Shown: positions 47,722 to 57,874, counted from the first letter of the stretch. The stretch is DNA of 64,000 nt from CAWFLT01 sp963816795 (GCA_963816795.1 CAWFLT010000003.1:124001-188000), one strand, 5' to 3'. Notes: generated by a model from the sequence alone, not told the origin. Numbers and translations: made by a program.

Positions 47722-49469
47722 TCCTTGTTCAGTTGGCGATGCTCCTGTGAGCGGCACGTTCAGGGCTTCTCCCAGTCTTTCCATTCGACCTGATGACGCG
47801 TGAGATAGGTGCTGCACCGCTTCGCCGATCGTCAGGAAGAACATGTCCTCGCCCAACCGCGTGAAGACGCCGAAGCGCTTCAACTTGTCTTTGACGGGAT
47901 CTTTCATCTCGGCCATGCACAATTCGATGCCCTCGGCGTGAAGCTCCTCGTCGAGCTCGGCGATCATGTCGGCGGCGGTGACGTCCACGCTCGTGACCGG
48001 CTCGGCCGCGACCACGAGCCAGCGGACGGGCGTCGGCGAGCTCGCGACGGCGGCGAGGACCCGGTCGCGGAAGAACTCAGCGTTGGCGAAAAAGAGCGGG
48101 GCGTCCCAGCGAAACAGGACGAGGCCCGGAATCTGCCGCGCCTGCTGGATACCGCGTGATGTCGTGGTAGCCCTTGACCTGATCGACGCGGCCGAGCACT
48201 GCCGAGTGAGGACGCCAGCCGTCCCAGAGGAACTCGATGACGGCGATGACGATCGCCAACACGATGCCCGGAATGGCGCCGAACACCGCCACTCCGGCGA
48301 AGCAGACCATCGACAACCAGAACTCCCACTGCTGAATGCGGTAGATGCGGCGAAGGTCCGCGATCTCGAACAGCCCAATCGCCGAGGAGATGACCACGGC
48401 GGCCAGCGCGGCGTTTGGCAGGTGCTGCAGGAGATTCGGGGCCACCAGGAGCAGCAACGCGATGGCCAACGCACCGACCACGCCGGTCAGCTGCGTCTTC
48501 GAGCCGGCGGCTTCCGCGACGGGCGTGCGCGACGAACTGCTGCTGATCGGAATCCCCTGGAAGAAACCGGCGGCCAGGTTGGCGGCCCCGAGACCAACCA
48601 TTTCCTGATTGGGATCGACCGGCGTGCGCAGCCGCGCCGCATACAGCACGCGAGAGCACGCTCGTGTCCGCGAAGGACACCAGCGCCACGGCGACGCCTC
48701 CCACGAGCACTTGTTCCAAGTCGTCGAAGCGGATCATGGGCAGCACGAACTCGGGCAGGCCGCGTGGCAGCGCGCCGAGCACGGACACGCCGAAGCGGCC
48801 CGCCAGGTCCAGTGACGGCAACGAGGACGGTCGCGCTCACCACGGCGATCAGGATTCCAGGAAGTTGTGGACGCCGCTTCAGGATCAGAATCAGCGCCAG
48901 CGCGCCAGCGCCGATCGGCAAACGTCGCGGCGTTCGTCTGTCCGGCGAAGACCGCCCGGCCTATCTCCAGGATCTGCCGGCGCCGGCCCCTCGGCATCAA
49001 TCGAAAAGCCGAGCACCTTGGGAAGCTGACTGAGGAGCACCGTCAGCGCGATGCCGTTCATGTAGCCGTAGCGGATCGGCTTCGAGAGCAGTTCGGTGAT
49101 GAAACCGAGCCGCGCCAGGCCGGCGGCCACGCAGACGATGCCTGACACGATCGCCATCATGCCGGCCAGCGCGACCGCGCGTTCGGCGTTGCCGGCCGAC
49201 AGCGGCAGGACGACGGCCAGGATCACGGCGGCGAGCGACGAGTCCGGCCCCAACACCAGGATCCGGCTCGGACCGAAGACGGCATACGCGAGGAGCGGAA
49301 CGATCGTCGCGTACAGGCCATAGATGCCGGGCACACCCGACGCCTCGGCGTAGGCGATGCCGACCGGCACCAGCATCGTCGTCAACACCAGGCCGGCGAC
49401 GATGTCGTGGCGCAGCCAGCTGAGGTCGTACTGTTGCAGGAGACGAAGTCCCGGAAGCCAGCGTGTCAC
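47716..49469 (-). CDS. SulP family anion transporter with STAS domain, several frameshifts
   Basis: The N-terminal part from the ATG at 49469 (LVLTTMLVPVGIAYAEASG, VFGPSRILVLGPDSSLAAV) is the SulP entry motif. Middle helices (SSSSSRTPVAEAAGSKTQLTG, LPNAALAAVVISSAIGLFEI) and the C-terminal STAS domain (PGLVLFRWDAPLFFANAEFF, VTSVDVTAADMIAELDEEL) are intact but in different frames, with breaks near 48945, 48830, 48655 and 48150. Members move sulfate, bicarbonate or other anions into the cell. The span is 3n+2. The final TGA overlaps that of the convergent gene by six bases. Confidence 0.82.
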
Positions 49470-49613
49470 CGCGACATCCTGACACTGGCATCGATCGAAT
49501 TGCTATCGATTGCCGCATCGATGTTACCCAAACGACAACCGGACCTTACATCGGGCGCGTACGCTCCTCGGGCTGGTCAGGCTCCCCTCTCGGGCCGGCC
49601 CAGGAGACGCGTC

Positions 49614-50612
49614 ATGACCCGATTCGGCAAATCAATGCTTACCGTGGTGCTGAGTGTCACCCTCATCTCGACCCTGCAGTCGCAGCGTTCGGGGGATGCG
49701 CCTCGCACCAGTCCTGAAGGAAACGGCGGATTCACCTTTGCCCTGATTGGCGACATGCCCTACGGACCGGAAGGCGACGCCAAGTTCCCGAATGTCATCG
49801 CCGACGTCAATGCCGACAACAAGCTCTCGTTCGTGGTCCACGACGGCGACTTCAAGAATGGCAGCTCGCTCTGCAGCGACGCCGTTTTCTTCAACCGGCT
49901 GGACCTCTTCAATCAGTTCCAGCAGCCGTTCATCTTCGTGCCTGGCGACAACGAGTGGACGGACTGTCACCGCGCGAACAACGGCGGCTACGAGCCGACC
50001 GAGCGGCTGGCGTTTCTGCGGGCGCTGTTCTTCCCGACCAACGACAGTCTCGGCCGGACGCACCTCACGCTCGAGCGCCAGAGCGACGCCTCGCAGTACC
50101 AGATCTACCGGGAAAACGTCCGCTGGACGGTGCACGACGTGTTGTTCGTCGGCCTGCACGTCGTCGGGAGCAACAACAATCTCGGGCAGCTACCCGCCTC
50201 GTCGACTCCCGAGTACGTGGCCCGAAACGCCGCAAATCTGGCGTGGCTGCGACAGTCGTTCGCCATCGCCAAGCTCGGCCATAAGGCCGTGATGGTGATC
50301 ATTCAGGCCAACCCGGGCTTCGAGCTGGCGCCGGCGCAGAGGACGGGATTCAACGACTTCCTCGCGGCGCTTCAGACCGAGACGATCGGGTTCGGCCGCC
50401 CGGTCGTGCTGGTTCACGGCGATTCGCACTATTTCCGCATCGACAAGCCGATGATTGGCACGGAGAGCGGCCGGCGCGTCGAGAACTTCACGCGCGTCGA
50501 GACGTTCGGGGAGCTCGACAACCACTGGCTGCACGTGACCGTTGAGCCAAAGAGCCGCAACGTCTTCGTGTTCGACCAGCGCATCGTGACCGCCAATCTC
50601 ATCGCGCAATAG
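49614..50612 (+). CDS. Secreted metallophosphoesterase-like protein
   Basis: 332 residues from the ATG at 49614, which follows a CAGGAGA ribosome site. After a signal segment (MLTVVLSVTLISTLQSQ) come FALIGDMPYGPEG, VVHDGDFKNG, VPGDNEWTDC and VLVHGDSHYFRID, the metal motifs of the calcineurin-like fold in a diverged form. The second motif has G-D-F where a G-D-x-D/V is common. The last third has no obvious domain. A secreted phosphatase or nucleotidase role is plausible. Confidence 0.78.
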   Translation: MTRFGKSMLTVVLSVTLISTLQSQRSGDAPRTSPEGNGGFTFALIGDMPYGPEGDAKFPNVIADVNADNKLSFVVHDGDFKNGSSLCSDAVFFNRLDLFNQFQQPFIFVPGDNEWTDCHRANNGGYEPTERLAFLRALFFPTNDSLGRTHLTLERQSDASQYQIYRENVRWTVHDVLFVGLHVVGSNNNLGQLPASSTPEYVARNAANLAWLRQSFAIAKLGHKAVMVIIQANPGFELAPAQRTGFNDFLAALQTETIGFGRPVVLVHGDSHYFRIDKPMIGTESGRRVENFTRVETFGELDNHWLHVTVEPKSRNVFVFDQRIVTANLIAQ

Positions 50613-50656
50613 AAGCCGTGGGCCCGAGGCCGCTCAGCTCGTGGCGATGCAGGGCC

Positions 50657-51229
50657 TCATCGCCGTGGAACCGGCGCCAGGACGCTCTCGCGGAGGTCGC
50701 GAATCGTGCGTGCGAAGACGCTCGTGTTGCCGGTGCCGGCGCAGACGACGAGGGCGCCTTCGATCCGGACCACCAGATCTTCCGCACGGACTCGCGCGAC
50801 CGCGGGCGGCAGTCCGGACTCGACGCCGAGCGCTTCGACGGCATCGATCCAGGTGGTGAACGCTCGCCCGAGAGGCCGCCGAAAGCGTCGAGCGTCGACG
50901 CTGGCACAGAGGCGCTCGAGCAGGCACGCTTTCTTCCCGCCCTCGTAGAAGCGGTCGATGGTGTCGAGCATCCGATCGAGCTTCTTTCTGGGCGCGGCCG
51001 TCGATCGCATCGGCTCGAACAGCGCCTGCTCGAGCTGTTGCTCGAGATGCGCGAGCACCTGAAGCGCGATCTCCTCCTTGCCGTTGGGAAAGTGGTGGTA
51101 CAGGCTCGACCTGCCAAGCCCTGTCGCTTCGGAAATGTCGGACAGCGACGCGCCGTCGAATCCCTTCTCGCGGAAGAGATCCATCAGGCGGCCGAGCAGC
51201 TCGGGCTTAGTCATGAGAGGCGCGGGCAT
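50657..51229 (-). CDS. TetR family regulator (LmrA/YxaF-like)
   Basis: About 190 residues from the ATG at 51229 (an alternative ATG is at 51214). The HTH is LMDLFREKGFDGASLSDISEATGLGRSSLYHHFPNGKEE, quoted here as two parts: FDGASLSDISEATGL and GRSSLYHHFPNGKEE. The C-terminal ligand domain ends RTIRDLRESVLAPVPRR. It is the last gene of the dsrE-PNPOx-tetR operon, and an operator-like near-palindrome overlaps the operon promoter. Confidence 0.88.
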   Translation of the reverse strand: MPAPLMTKPELLGRLMDLFREKGFDGASLSDISEATGLGRSSLYHHFPNGKEEIALQVLAHLEQQLEQALFEPMRSTAAPRKKLDRMLDTIDRFYEGGKKACLLERLCASVDARRFRRPLGRAFTTWIDAVEALGVESGLPPAVARVRAEDLVVRIEGALVVCAGTGNTSVFARTIRDLRESVLAPVPRR

Positions 51230-51246
51230 TGCGCACGACCCTATCA

Positions 51247-52190
51247 CTACCCCGCCGCCGGCGGATTGAAGGGTGACCGATCGAGCAGCTCCCAGCGCAG
51301 TGCCGACGGCAGCTCGAACTGCACCCACTCCCGGACGAGGAAGTCCCAGTACCGGCCGGTGCCGCCTGTCGGGTGCTGCGGATCGTCGACCTCGAAGCGC
51401 AGCCGCGCCGAGCCCGAAAAGGAGACGACCTGGCCACGCTCGAAGTCGAGCGCGGCCAGGCTCGCTCGTGAATCGATCTGCGTAGTTGCCCAGCGTCATG
51501 AACATGCTGTTCCCGGGGTAGTCAGGAATGCGCAGGGTCGTCGTCGTCGACGACCTGAATGAACCCGGGTGCTCCGCCCCGGTGTGAGGCATCCACGCCC
51601 CGCGCTGGATGGAGGCTTCCGACGAAGGCCGTGTCCGCGTGCTCAATCAGCGCCCGACGTTCGTCATCAATGGTGCTTCCCCACTCACTCGGCTCTTCGC
51701 TGTGATGGCGGCGTCGCGACGTCGCGCGGACTGCGTCGCTGGATGTATTTGGGGCAGTTGGGAACGCTTTCGCGGACAAGCGACGCGGATTTCCTCGTCC
51801 GAGATGTGCTTCGATCGTCCCGTTGATCCGGAGGCGACGCCGTGAGGCGAGCTCGATCGCGAGGATGCCCAGGTCGCGGCCGGCGGCCAGGCCGTGCAGC
51901 ACGGGATCATCGGGAGAGGCCGCCATCAACGAAGGCCGGATGCTGACGCGCTGACCATCCGCACTTTCCACGAAGCCGGGCTCGCCACACCACACCGACG
52001 TCCACAGATGCCCATCGTCACCGGCCGCAGACACGGCCACAAGGCGCTGCCGCGCCAGAAACGACAGGGCACCCGGGATGATTCGGGACGAGATACCGGC
52101 GCCGTGCCGAGACGCGAGGTGACGCTCGCCGGCGCGTTCCTGCACGGCGATTTCGCCGTCGTGAAATGGCTGAACTGGTTCGTTGGGCAC
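51247..52190 (-). CDS. Pyridoxamine 5'-phosphate oxidase-like flavoprotein, several frameshifts
   Basis: From a GTG at 52190 the product opens FHDGEIAVQERAGERHLA, goes on with FLARQRLVAVSAAGDDGHLWTS and LGILAIELASRRRLRING, all typical of the pyridoxamine oxidase-like FMN family. Then frames change: an FPNCPKYIQ-like piece near 51780, DDERRALIEHADTAFVGSLH and GAPGFIQVVDDD, IPDYPGNSMFMTLGNYA, and finally RGQVVSFSGSARLRFEVDD and LRWELLDRSPFNPPAAG ending at 51247. Members bind FMN and reduce unknown substrates. It lies between dsrE and tetR. Confidence 0.72.
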
Positions 52191-52228
52191 GGGGCACCTC
52201 GCAAGCGGTTCCGGGAGCTGAGTGGCGT

Positions 52229-52609
52229 TCAGAACGTCAGGATGGTGTAGCCGTCCGCGGCGTAGGTCGCGAGGCTCGGAAGCCCGGACGTTCCAGGAAC
52301 GGCGTTGGTCGTGATCAACGAGAAGCCGTTCCGTTCGGCGTCGTCGCGGGCGCCGAAAACGTCGGCGCATCCAGACGACACGCCGGCGACCTTGTCTTCG
52401 ACGGCCTTGTACAGCGCGTGCGCCGGGTGATCGGCGTTGGTCAGCACTCCCGTCCATCGCGTCCCGGTCCCCTGGAAGACCAGCTGGACGTCCTGGTGCT
52501 GCTGCTTGAAATCGTAGGTCGCGGCCAGGGCGTTGAAGAGGCGGCCGAGCGCTTCCTCCCCTGCCTGTGGATCCGAGAGCACGACGATGGCGGTTTTGGT
52601 CGAAGACAT
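52229..52609 (-). CDS. DsrE family protein
   Basis: A 126-residue cytoplasmic protein: TKTAIVVLSDPQAGEEALGRLFNALAATYDF, DVQLVFQGTGTRWTGVL, and a cysteine in VSSGCADVFG that corresponds to the active cysteine of sulfur-relay DsrE proteins. First gene of the dsrE-PNPOx-tetR operon, directly after the promoter and operator. By family it could bind a persulfide, but the DsrE-like fold also has non-sulfur members. Confidence 0.82.
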   Translation of the reverse strand: MSSTKTAIVVLSDPQAGEEALGRLFNALAATYDFKQQHQDVQLVFQGTGTRWTGVLTNADHPAHALYKAVEDKVAGVSSGCADVFGARDDAERNGFSLITTNAVPGTSGLPSLATYAADGYTILTF

Positions 52610-52633
52610 GGGCGCCTCCTTGGCGGCTAATGA

Positions 52634-52647
52634 ACCGAACGTTCAGT
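52634..52647. promoter_or_regulatory. Candidate TetR operator
   Basis: ACCGAACGTTCAGT is a 14-base near-palindrome with centre GAACGTTC. It lies immediately downstream of the -10 box of the dsrE operon promoter and 25 bases before the dsrE start, a typical position for repression by the co-encoded TetR protein. Confidence 0.6.
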
Positions 52648-52676
52648 ACAATAAACGGTCGCCACTGCCCTGTCAA
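52648..52676 (-). promoter_or_regulatory. Sigma-70 type promoter of dsrE operon
   Basis: On the minus strand TTGACA (52676-52671) and TATTGT (52653-52648) are separated by exactly 17 bases. Confidence 0.72.
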
Positions 52677-52694
52677 GCAGGTCGCTGTACGTAG

Positions 52695-52747
52695 GGCGGG
52701 CCGGGTTGGGGCCCGCCAACTGAACGCGGATTGCAGCCCAATCCGCG
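52695..52747. repeat. Two hairpins between dsrE and Ycf48-like gene
   Basis: GGCGGGCC-GGGTTG-G-GGCCCGCC (52695-52717), preceded by GTAGG, belongs to the family at 24680 and 43161. A second hairpin, CGCGGATTG-CAGCC-CAATCCGCG (52725-52747), follows. They lie between divergent genes, not at a gene end. Confidence 0.75.
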
Positions 52748-52844
52748 CTACGCGTGCGGGCCCGACATCGCCATTGGGTCTATTCTTTCTGTCCTGGCTC
52801 GTCGCTCATGCCGGCCAGCGCTGGCCATTCCCAAGAGGGGCAAC

Positions 52845-53912
52845 GTGAAGCACTCGGGATTCCTGCGATCGACAGTGATCAAGACCGTGTCCTTGATCGG
52901 GCTCACCTTGGCTGTGGCCTGGTACGGCGCACCTTTCGCGCGCGTGTCGGCACGTCAAGCCGGCGCCTGGAACCTGGTGCTCGATCGGCCCAGCGGTGCG
53001 AAATACGCCGACTTCGCCTTTCCGGACTCGAAGCACGGCTGGCTGGTGTCTGGGAGCGGAGACATTCTCCACTCGAGCGACGGCGGCGCGACGTGGGCCG
53101 TGCAGGCAAGCCGGAAGGGGAACTTGCGCAGCGTGGACTTTCTCGATGAGAAGCGCGGGTTTGCCGGCACGTTGAACGGAGTGCTCTACGCGACGAGCGA
53201 CGGCGGCGCCAAGTGGACGGACATCACCAGCACCCTCCCCCAGCCCGGACGAGGGTTCTGCGGCATGACGCACGTCGGCGAGCAAGTGCACCTCGTGGGC
53301 CGCTACTTCGGGTCCGTCACCGACTATTTTTTCTCGCCGGACGGCGGCCGGACCTGGCGCGCCAGCGACTTGCGCGATCTCGCGCAGGGCCTGGTCGACG
53401 TGAGCTTTCTCAACGAGTCGGTCGGGCTGATCGGCGGCATGTCCAACACCGGACCGGCGGGCGCCGGCCCGGCCGTCATTCTCAAGACGACGGACGGCGG
53501 CCGGCGCTGGCGCACCGTGTTCACGGACGACGGCGGCCGCGGCTTCGCCTGGAAGATCTTTCCGGTGACGGCGAAGCTCGTGTACGTGGCGCTGCAGTCA
53601 CAGGACGGCATCTATCGGGTCGCGAAATCGACGGACGCCGGCGACAGTTGGAACGTGCACATCGTGGCGAGCGGGCGGCCTCCCGGTCCGGCCGTGCAGG
53701 GCATCGGGTTTCTCGACGAACGCATCGGCTGGGTGGGCGGGTTTTTCGAGGGCATGTACGGGACCACGGACGGCGGTCTCACGTGGACGCCGGTGCGGAT
53801 GAGCGACCGGACGATCAATCGGTTCGAAAAAGTGGGCCGCGCGCTGTTCACGGCCGGCACACGCGGCATTCTGCGGTACGATCCCAGCTCCGGGCGGCCT
53901 CCATCTCCTTGA
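52845..53912 (+). CDS. Ycf48/BNR-type beta-propeller, secreted
   Basis: 355 residues from a GTG at 52845 that follows an AGAGGGG ribosome site. After a signal helix (LIGLTLAVAWYGAPFA) come repeats with D-GG-TW signatures: HSSDGGATWAVQ, ATSDGGAKWTDI, FSPDGGRTWRAS, KTTDGGRRWRTV, KSTDAGDSWNVH, GTTDGGLTWTPV. This is the photosystem-II-assembly-factor-like/sialidase-type propeller with about seven blades. In non-photosynthetic bacteria the role is unknown, probably periplasmic binding. Confidence 0.8.
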   Translation: MKHSGFLRSTVIKTVSLIGLTLAVAWYGAPFARVSARQAGAWNLVLDRPSGAKYADFAFPDSKHGWLVSGSGDILHSSDGGATWAVQASRKGNLRSVDFLDEKRGFAGTLNGVLYATSDGGAKWTDITSTLPQPGRGFCGMTHVGEQVHLVGRYFGSVTDYFFSPDGGRTWRASDLRDLAQGLVDVSFLNESVGLIGGMSNTGPAGAGPAVILKTTDGGRRWRTVFTDDGGRGFAWKIFPVTAKLVYVALQSQDGIYRVAKSTDAGDSWNVHIVASGRPPGPAVQGIGFLDERIGWVGGFFEGMYGTTDGGLTWTPVRMSDRTINRFEKVGRALFTAGTRGILRYDPSSGRPPSP

Positions 53913-54074
53913 CCGACCGGGTGAGCGCGAATGCCACTCGATCAAACACTTCTTCGGCCAGCGGCGCGAGTCGATCGCCCGCACGACCGGGACGCTGAGG
54001 TTCGCCCAGAGAGGGTCGAACGGCGGCGAAGAACCTTCGCGGACCGCGCGACAGCCGCCTTCCCCGCAGACCTG

Positions 54075-55557
54075 ATGAACCAGGGCGCGTCGCGCCTGCG
54101 GGCGCTCGCGCTGCTCTACGCGTTCACGTTCTTCATGGCGGCGTTCCTGCCGCGGCTCCTGGTCGATCGTGACGGGTTGTTCGCGCACCCGATCACCTGG
54201 GCGCCGGGAGCGACCTCGATCGTCGTCGCGCTGTCGGTCGCGGCCCTGCTCAGGAGCGCTCGCCTCGAGGCGCGGTCCGTGGTGGCCGTGTCGTTGATTT
54301 TCGAGATCGCGAGCAGCTACGGCATTGCCGCCGCGGAATTTCTGCAGCCATTGGCCCTCAACCCCGATTCGTGGATCGGGTTGTCCTGGGTGGCTGCTCT
54401 GGATTTCGATGTTCAACGTCGTCGTGCCGACGCCGCCACGGTACGCCGTGGTCGCCGCCCTCGCCTCGGTGACCGCCGTGCCGGCGATGGTGCTGTTGTC
54501 GTTGGCCACGTTTCCGCCTATCGTCCCGCCTATCGTCCAGCCGCCCAGCAACTTCGAGGTCTTCCTCGCGTTCGGCTTCCCGTATCTGCTCGTCGTCGTC
54601 ATGACCTACTTCGGCGCCCGCGTCGTGTATTCGCTCGGCACCGAGGTGACTCGCGCGCGGGAGCTGGGAAGCTATCGGCTCGTGGAGCGGCTCGGCGAAG
54701 GCGGTATGGGCGAAGTGTGGAAGGCGAGCCATCGTCTGCTCGCGCGCCCGGCGGCGATCAAGCTCATTCGCGCCGCTCGCTCGGGCGGCTGGGACAACGC
54801 CCAGAAGCGGTTCGAGCGGGAAGCGCAGGCGATCGCCCGCCTGCGGTCACCGCATACCGTCACGCTCTTCGACTTCGGCGTCGCCGACGACGGCGCCTTT
54901 TACTACGTGATGGAGCTGCTCGACGGGCTCGATGCCGACACGCTGGTCAAGCGCTTCGGTCCTCTGCCAGCCGAGCGCGTGGTCTATCTGCTCCGGCAGA
55001 TGTGCCACTCATTGTCTGAAGCGCACTCGTGCGGGTTGGTGCACCGCGACATCAAGCCAGCGAACGTCTTTCTGTGCCGTTACGGCGAGGATCATGACTT
55101 CGTCAAGGTCCTCGACTTCGGCATCGCCAAGGCTGCGCACGAATCGTCCGACACGCAGACGGCGCTCACGGCAGCGAACCTGATTCAGGGCACTCCGGCC
55201 TTCATCGCGCCGGAACAGGTACTCGGCGGCACGGAGGTGGACGCCCGCGCCGACATCTACTCGGCCGGTTGTGTGGCGTATTGGCTGTTGACCGGGGAAC
55301 AGGTCTTCACCGGGGACACGACGATGCAGCTCCTGCTGGCCCACGCGCAGACCGTGCCCGATGCCCCGTCGAGCAGGACGGAGCTTCCGATCGCCCCGGA
55401 GCTCGATGCGCTCGTGCTCTCGTGCCTCGCAAAGGATCGCGCGCTGCGGCCGGCGTCCGCACAGGACCTGCTGAAGCGGCTCGACGCCGTGGCGGTCGAC
55501 CGTTCGTGGACCGACGAGCGCGCGGCCGAATGGTGGAGGGTCCACCTGCCGAAGTGA
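54075..55557 (+). CDS. Serine/threonine kinase with N-terminal membrane domain, one frameshift
   Basis: From the ATG at 54075 the first about 185 residues form a six-helix membrane region (ALLYAFTFFMAAFLP, ATSIVVALSVAALL, PYLLVVVMTYFGARVV). The kinase domain follows: glycine loop LGEGGMGEVWKA, lysine in PAAIKLI, HRDIKPANV, DFGIAK, APEQVLGG and DIYSAGC. The frame breaks near 54405 in the membrane part; the span is 3n+1, so one extra base fits. Most bacterial Hanks-type kinases have the kinase domain first and the helix after it; here the order is reversed. Confidence 0.85.
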
Positions 55558-55593
55558 GAATCTCATGCCCCGCAGGTAGAGCTCGAGGTCCAT

Positions 55594-56893
55594 CGATGCG
55601 GGCCCACCGTTCTGCGACAATGTCTCTCCGTGTTTCGACGATCTCCGTCCGCCGCTTGCGCCGCTTGAAGCTGCCTCTCCCGAGGCGGCCATCCGTGAAG
55701 CATTCTGGATCGTCCTGGGACGGGCACCCGCAGACGACGAGGTCCGGGCCAAGCGCGCGGAGTTCGAGCAAGGCGGGACAGGCGCAGTTGTCGCGCAACT
55801 GTTGTCGTCGCCCGAGTTCCATCTGATTTTTTGCGGGTGGACGGACGACATCGGCATCGGAAAGGATCCGGTCGCACACGAGGCGGGCCTGCGCAGCCTG
55901 GGATCCCATGACGCGTTCGTCTCGCGCGCCTACGAGTTGCTGCTGGGCCGGGCCGTCGACGCCGAGGGGCTCGCGCATTATTCGCGCGCGCTCGCGGCGG
56001 GCGAGGCGCGGCGGGAAGTCGTCCGCGTGCTGGTCGTCTCGGACGAATTTGCCGAGCGGTACAAGAGCTTTTCCGCGCAGAAGGGCGGCTACCTGCCTCG
56101 GGACGTCCAGCTCTGCGAGCTGGCCAACCCCGCCAAGTGGGACAACCCCGACTGGCTGCGTCTTCTGCGTCAGCTGAAGGTGCTCCCGCACCACAAGCTC
56201 GCGATGCACCGGAAGAGCTACGAGTTCACGCAACTGCTGTTTGGTCTCGGGCGCCTCAATCGCCTCCAGGAATCGACGTCGGTGCTGAGCGTCGGCGCCG
56301 GACACGAGTGCGTGCTGTACTGGCTGGCGAATCACGTCGGCCGCGTCGTCGCGACCGACGCCTACGAAGGCCGCTGGCAGTCCGACGGCGCCCGCGAAGG
56401 TGACGACCGCGTCGTCGCGGATCCCGCCCAGTACGCGCCGTTCGAATATCGGGCCGATCGCCTGTCGTTCATGCGCATGGACGGTCGCGAACTGAGCTTT
56501 CCGGACGACGAATTCGACGTCGTCTATTCGCTCTCGTCGATCGAGCACTTCGGCGGCTTGTCCGGCGCGAGCCAGGCCATGCGCGAGATGGCGCGCGTGC
56601 TGAAACCGGGCGGCATTCTTGTCGTCGCGACCGAGTACATCCTCAGCGGGCCGTCCCACGATGAGGCGTTCACGCGTGCCGAGATTCAGGCGCTCATCGA
56701 AGCGTCAGGCCTGTCTCCGATCGAGCCGATTGACGACGCGGTCTACCAGCGTTATGACTATCGCGCCGTCGATCTGCGGCGCGACCTGCATCTGCGGCCG
56801 CACATGGTGGTCCAGATCGGCGAGACCGTCTTCACATCGGTGGTGATATTTCTGGGGAAGGCTCACCTCGCCGGCGCCGACACCGGATCCTAA
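55594..56893 (+). CDS. DUF4214 plus SAM-dependent methyltransferase, start unclear
   Basis: The DUF4214 part begins in the region AAIREAFWIVLGRAPADDEV (about 55688) and continues through AYELLLGRAVDAEGLAHYSRAL. Then a class I methyltransferase domain follows: VLSVGAGHECVLYWLA (motif I), RMDGRELSFPDDEFDVVYSLSSIEHFGG and MARVLKPGGILVVATEYI. The region before 55802 is needed for the DUF4214 repeat but has no ATG, GTG or TTG in frame until a TAG at about 55574; an ATG at 55594 is in another frame, so a frameshift is likely. DUF4214 proteins often modify exported glycans or glycolipids. Confidence 0.72.
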
Positions 56894-56905
56894 GCGCCGG
56901 GGACC

Positions 56906-57874
56906 TCAGCTCGCTACATTGGTGTCGAAAGCGCTCTGAACATCGGGTGCGGCCAGAAACGCGCTGACGTGAATCGCCCGATCGCGCGCCACCAGCGCTG
57001 CGCCGGTGAGGTCGGGGCCGCTCAGGCGAACGTCTTCACCCTCCCCGACGGCGGGGAACACCGCGCTCTGGCTCGACATGACGGCGCTGATCAGCGCCCT
57101 AAAATCTGGCGACGCCCTGAGAAGTTCTGTCTCCTGCCAGCGGTCGATGGCATCGAGCGCGTAACTCCTCACGAGTTTCGGCGAGAGCTTGCGCCATGTG
57201 CTGGCCGCGTCGAAGAGCTCGAGCCCGCCCAGGCGGCCGTTCACCTGGAACACGGCACCGACCTGGCCGTCCGCTGGCGGGAAGGCAACGACGAAGTCCT
57301 CGAGCGAGCCGTCCACTCTGTCGTACATCGCCGCCATGGCCGCCGTATCGGAGTGCGCCCCGAGGCGCGCAGACTTCTCCTCAATCGCGCTCCAGACGGC
57401 AGACTGATCCGAGCGGCGCGCACCTGAGGAGAGCAGCGAGCTCGTGACCTGCCGCATCTTCGCCGCCCGGCCTTCGGCAAACTGTGCGTGCGGCGAGGAA
57501 GCGAAGTGGCGTGACACGCGGTGCCAGCGTCCCGATTCGACGCAGGACACGGGAATAGGGCTGGAGTGATGCGGCGGAACGAGCATCGTCAGGTTCAGCA
57601 CCCGGTTCTGCTTTGCGCCACGCAGTTCCTCGCCGTCGAGGAGCAGCACGGCCGCGTCGCCGCGATTGACCACCTTCAACTCGGGAACACTTCCTGCCTC
57701 GCTCGACTCCGTGATCTCGACCCACCCTCGTGCCAGTGCCTCGTCCAGGACCACGTACTCAGCCTCACGTTCGCGGTTGGCGATCAGCGGCAACAGCGTC
57801 AGATTCTTGAACGTCACCGGCCGGCCGTAGACGACATCACGCACTGCGTCGCGAACTGTCTCTGTTGCTGTCAA
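56906..57874 (-). CDS. ARPP-1 domain protein
   Basis: A 322-residue protein with TFKNLTLLPLIANREREAEYVVLDEAL at the N-terminus and DGEELRGAKQNRVLNLTMLV in the core, matching the ARPP-1/DUF6569 domain. That domain is associated with ADP-ribosylation, rhodanese and phosphatase proteins in prior genome analyses. No such partner is in the neighbourhood. The C-terminus includes LVRSYALDAIDRWQE. No signal peptide. Function is unknown. Confidence 0.75.
   Translation of the reverse strand: MTATETVRDAVRDVVYGRPVTFKNLTLLPLIANREREAEYVVLDEALARGWVEITESSEAGSVPELKVVNRGDAAVLLLDGEELRGAKQNRVLNLTMLVPPHHSSPIPVSCVESGRWHRVSRHFASSPHAQFAEGRAAKMRQVTSSLLSSGARRSDQSAVWSAIEEKSARLGAHSDTAAMAAMYDRVDGSLEDFVVAFPPADGQVGAVFQVNGRLGGLELFDAASTWRKLSPKLVRSYALDAIDRWQETELLRASPDFRALISAVMSSQSAVFPAVGEGEDVRLSGPDLTGAALVARDRAIHVSAFLAAPDVQSAFDTNVAS

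Noticed and set aside
54075..55557. Programmed frameshift in the kinase gene
   Set aside because: The break has no slippery run or downstream structure that I can see, and similar breaks occur in many genes here; a sequence error is more likely.
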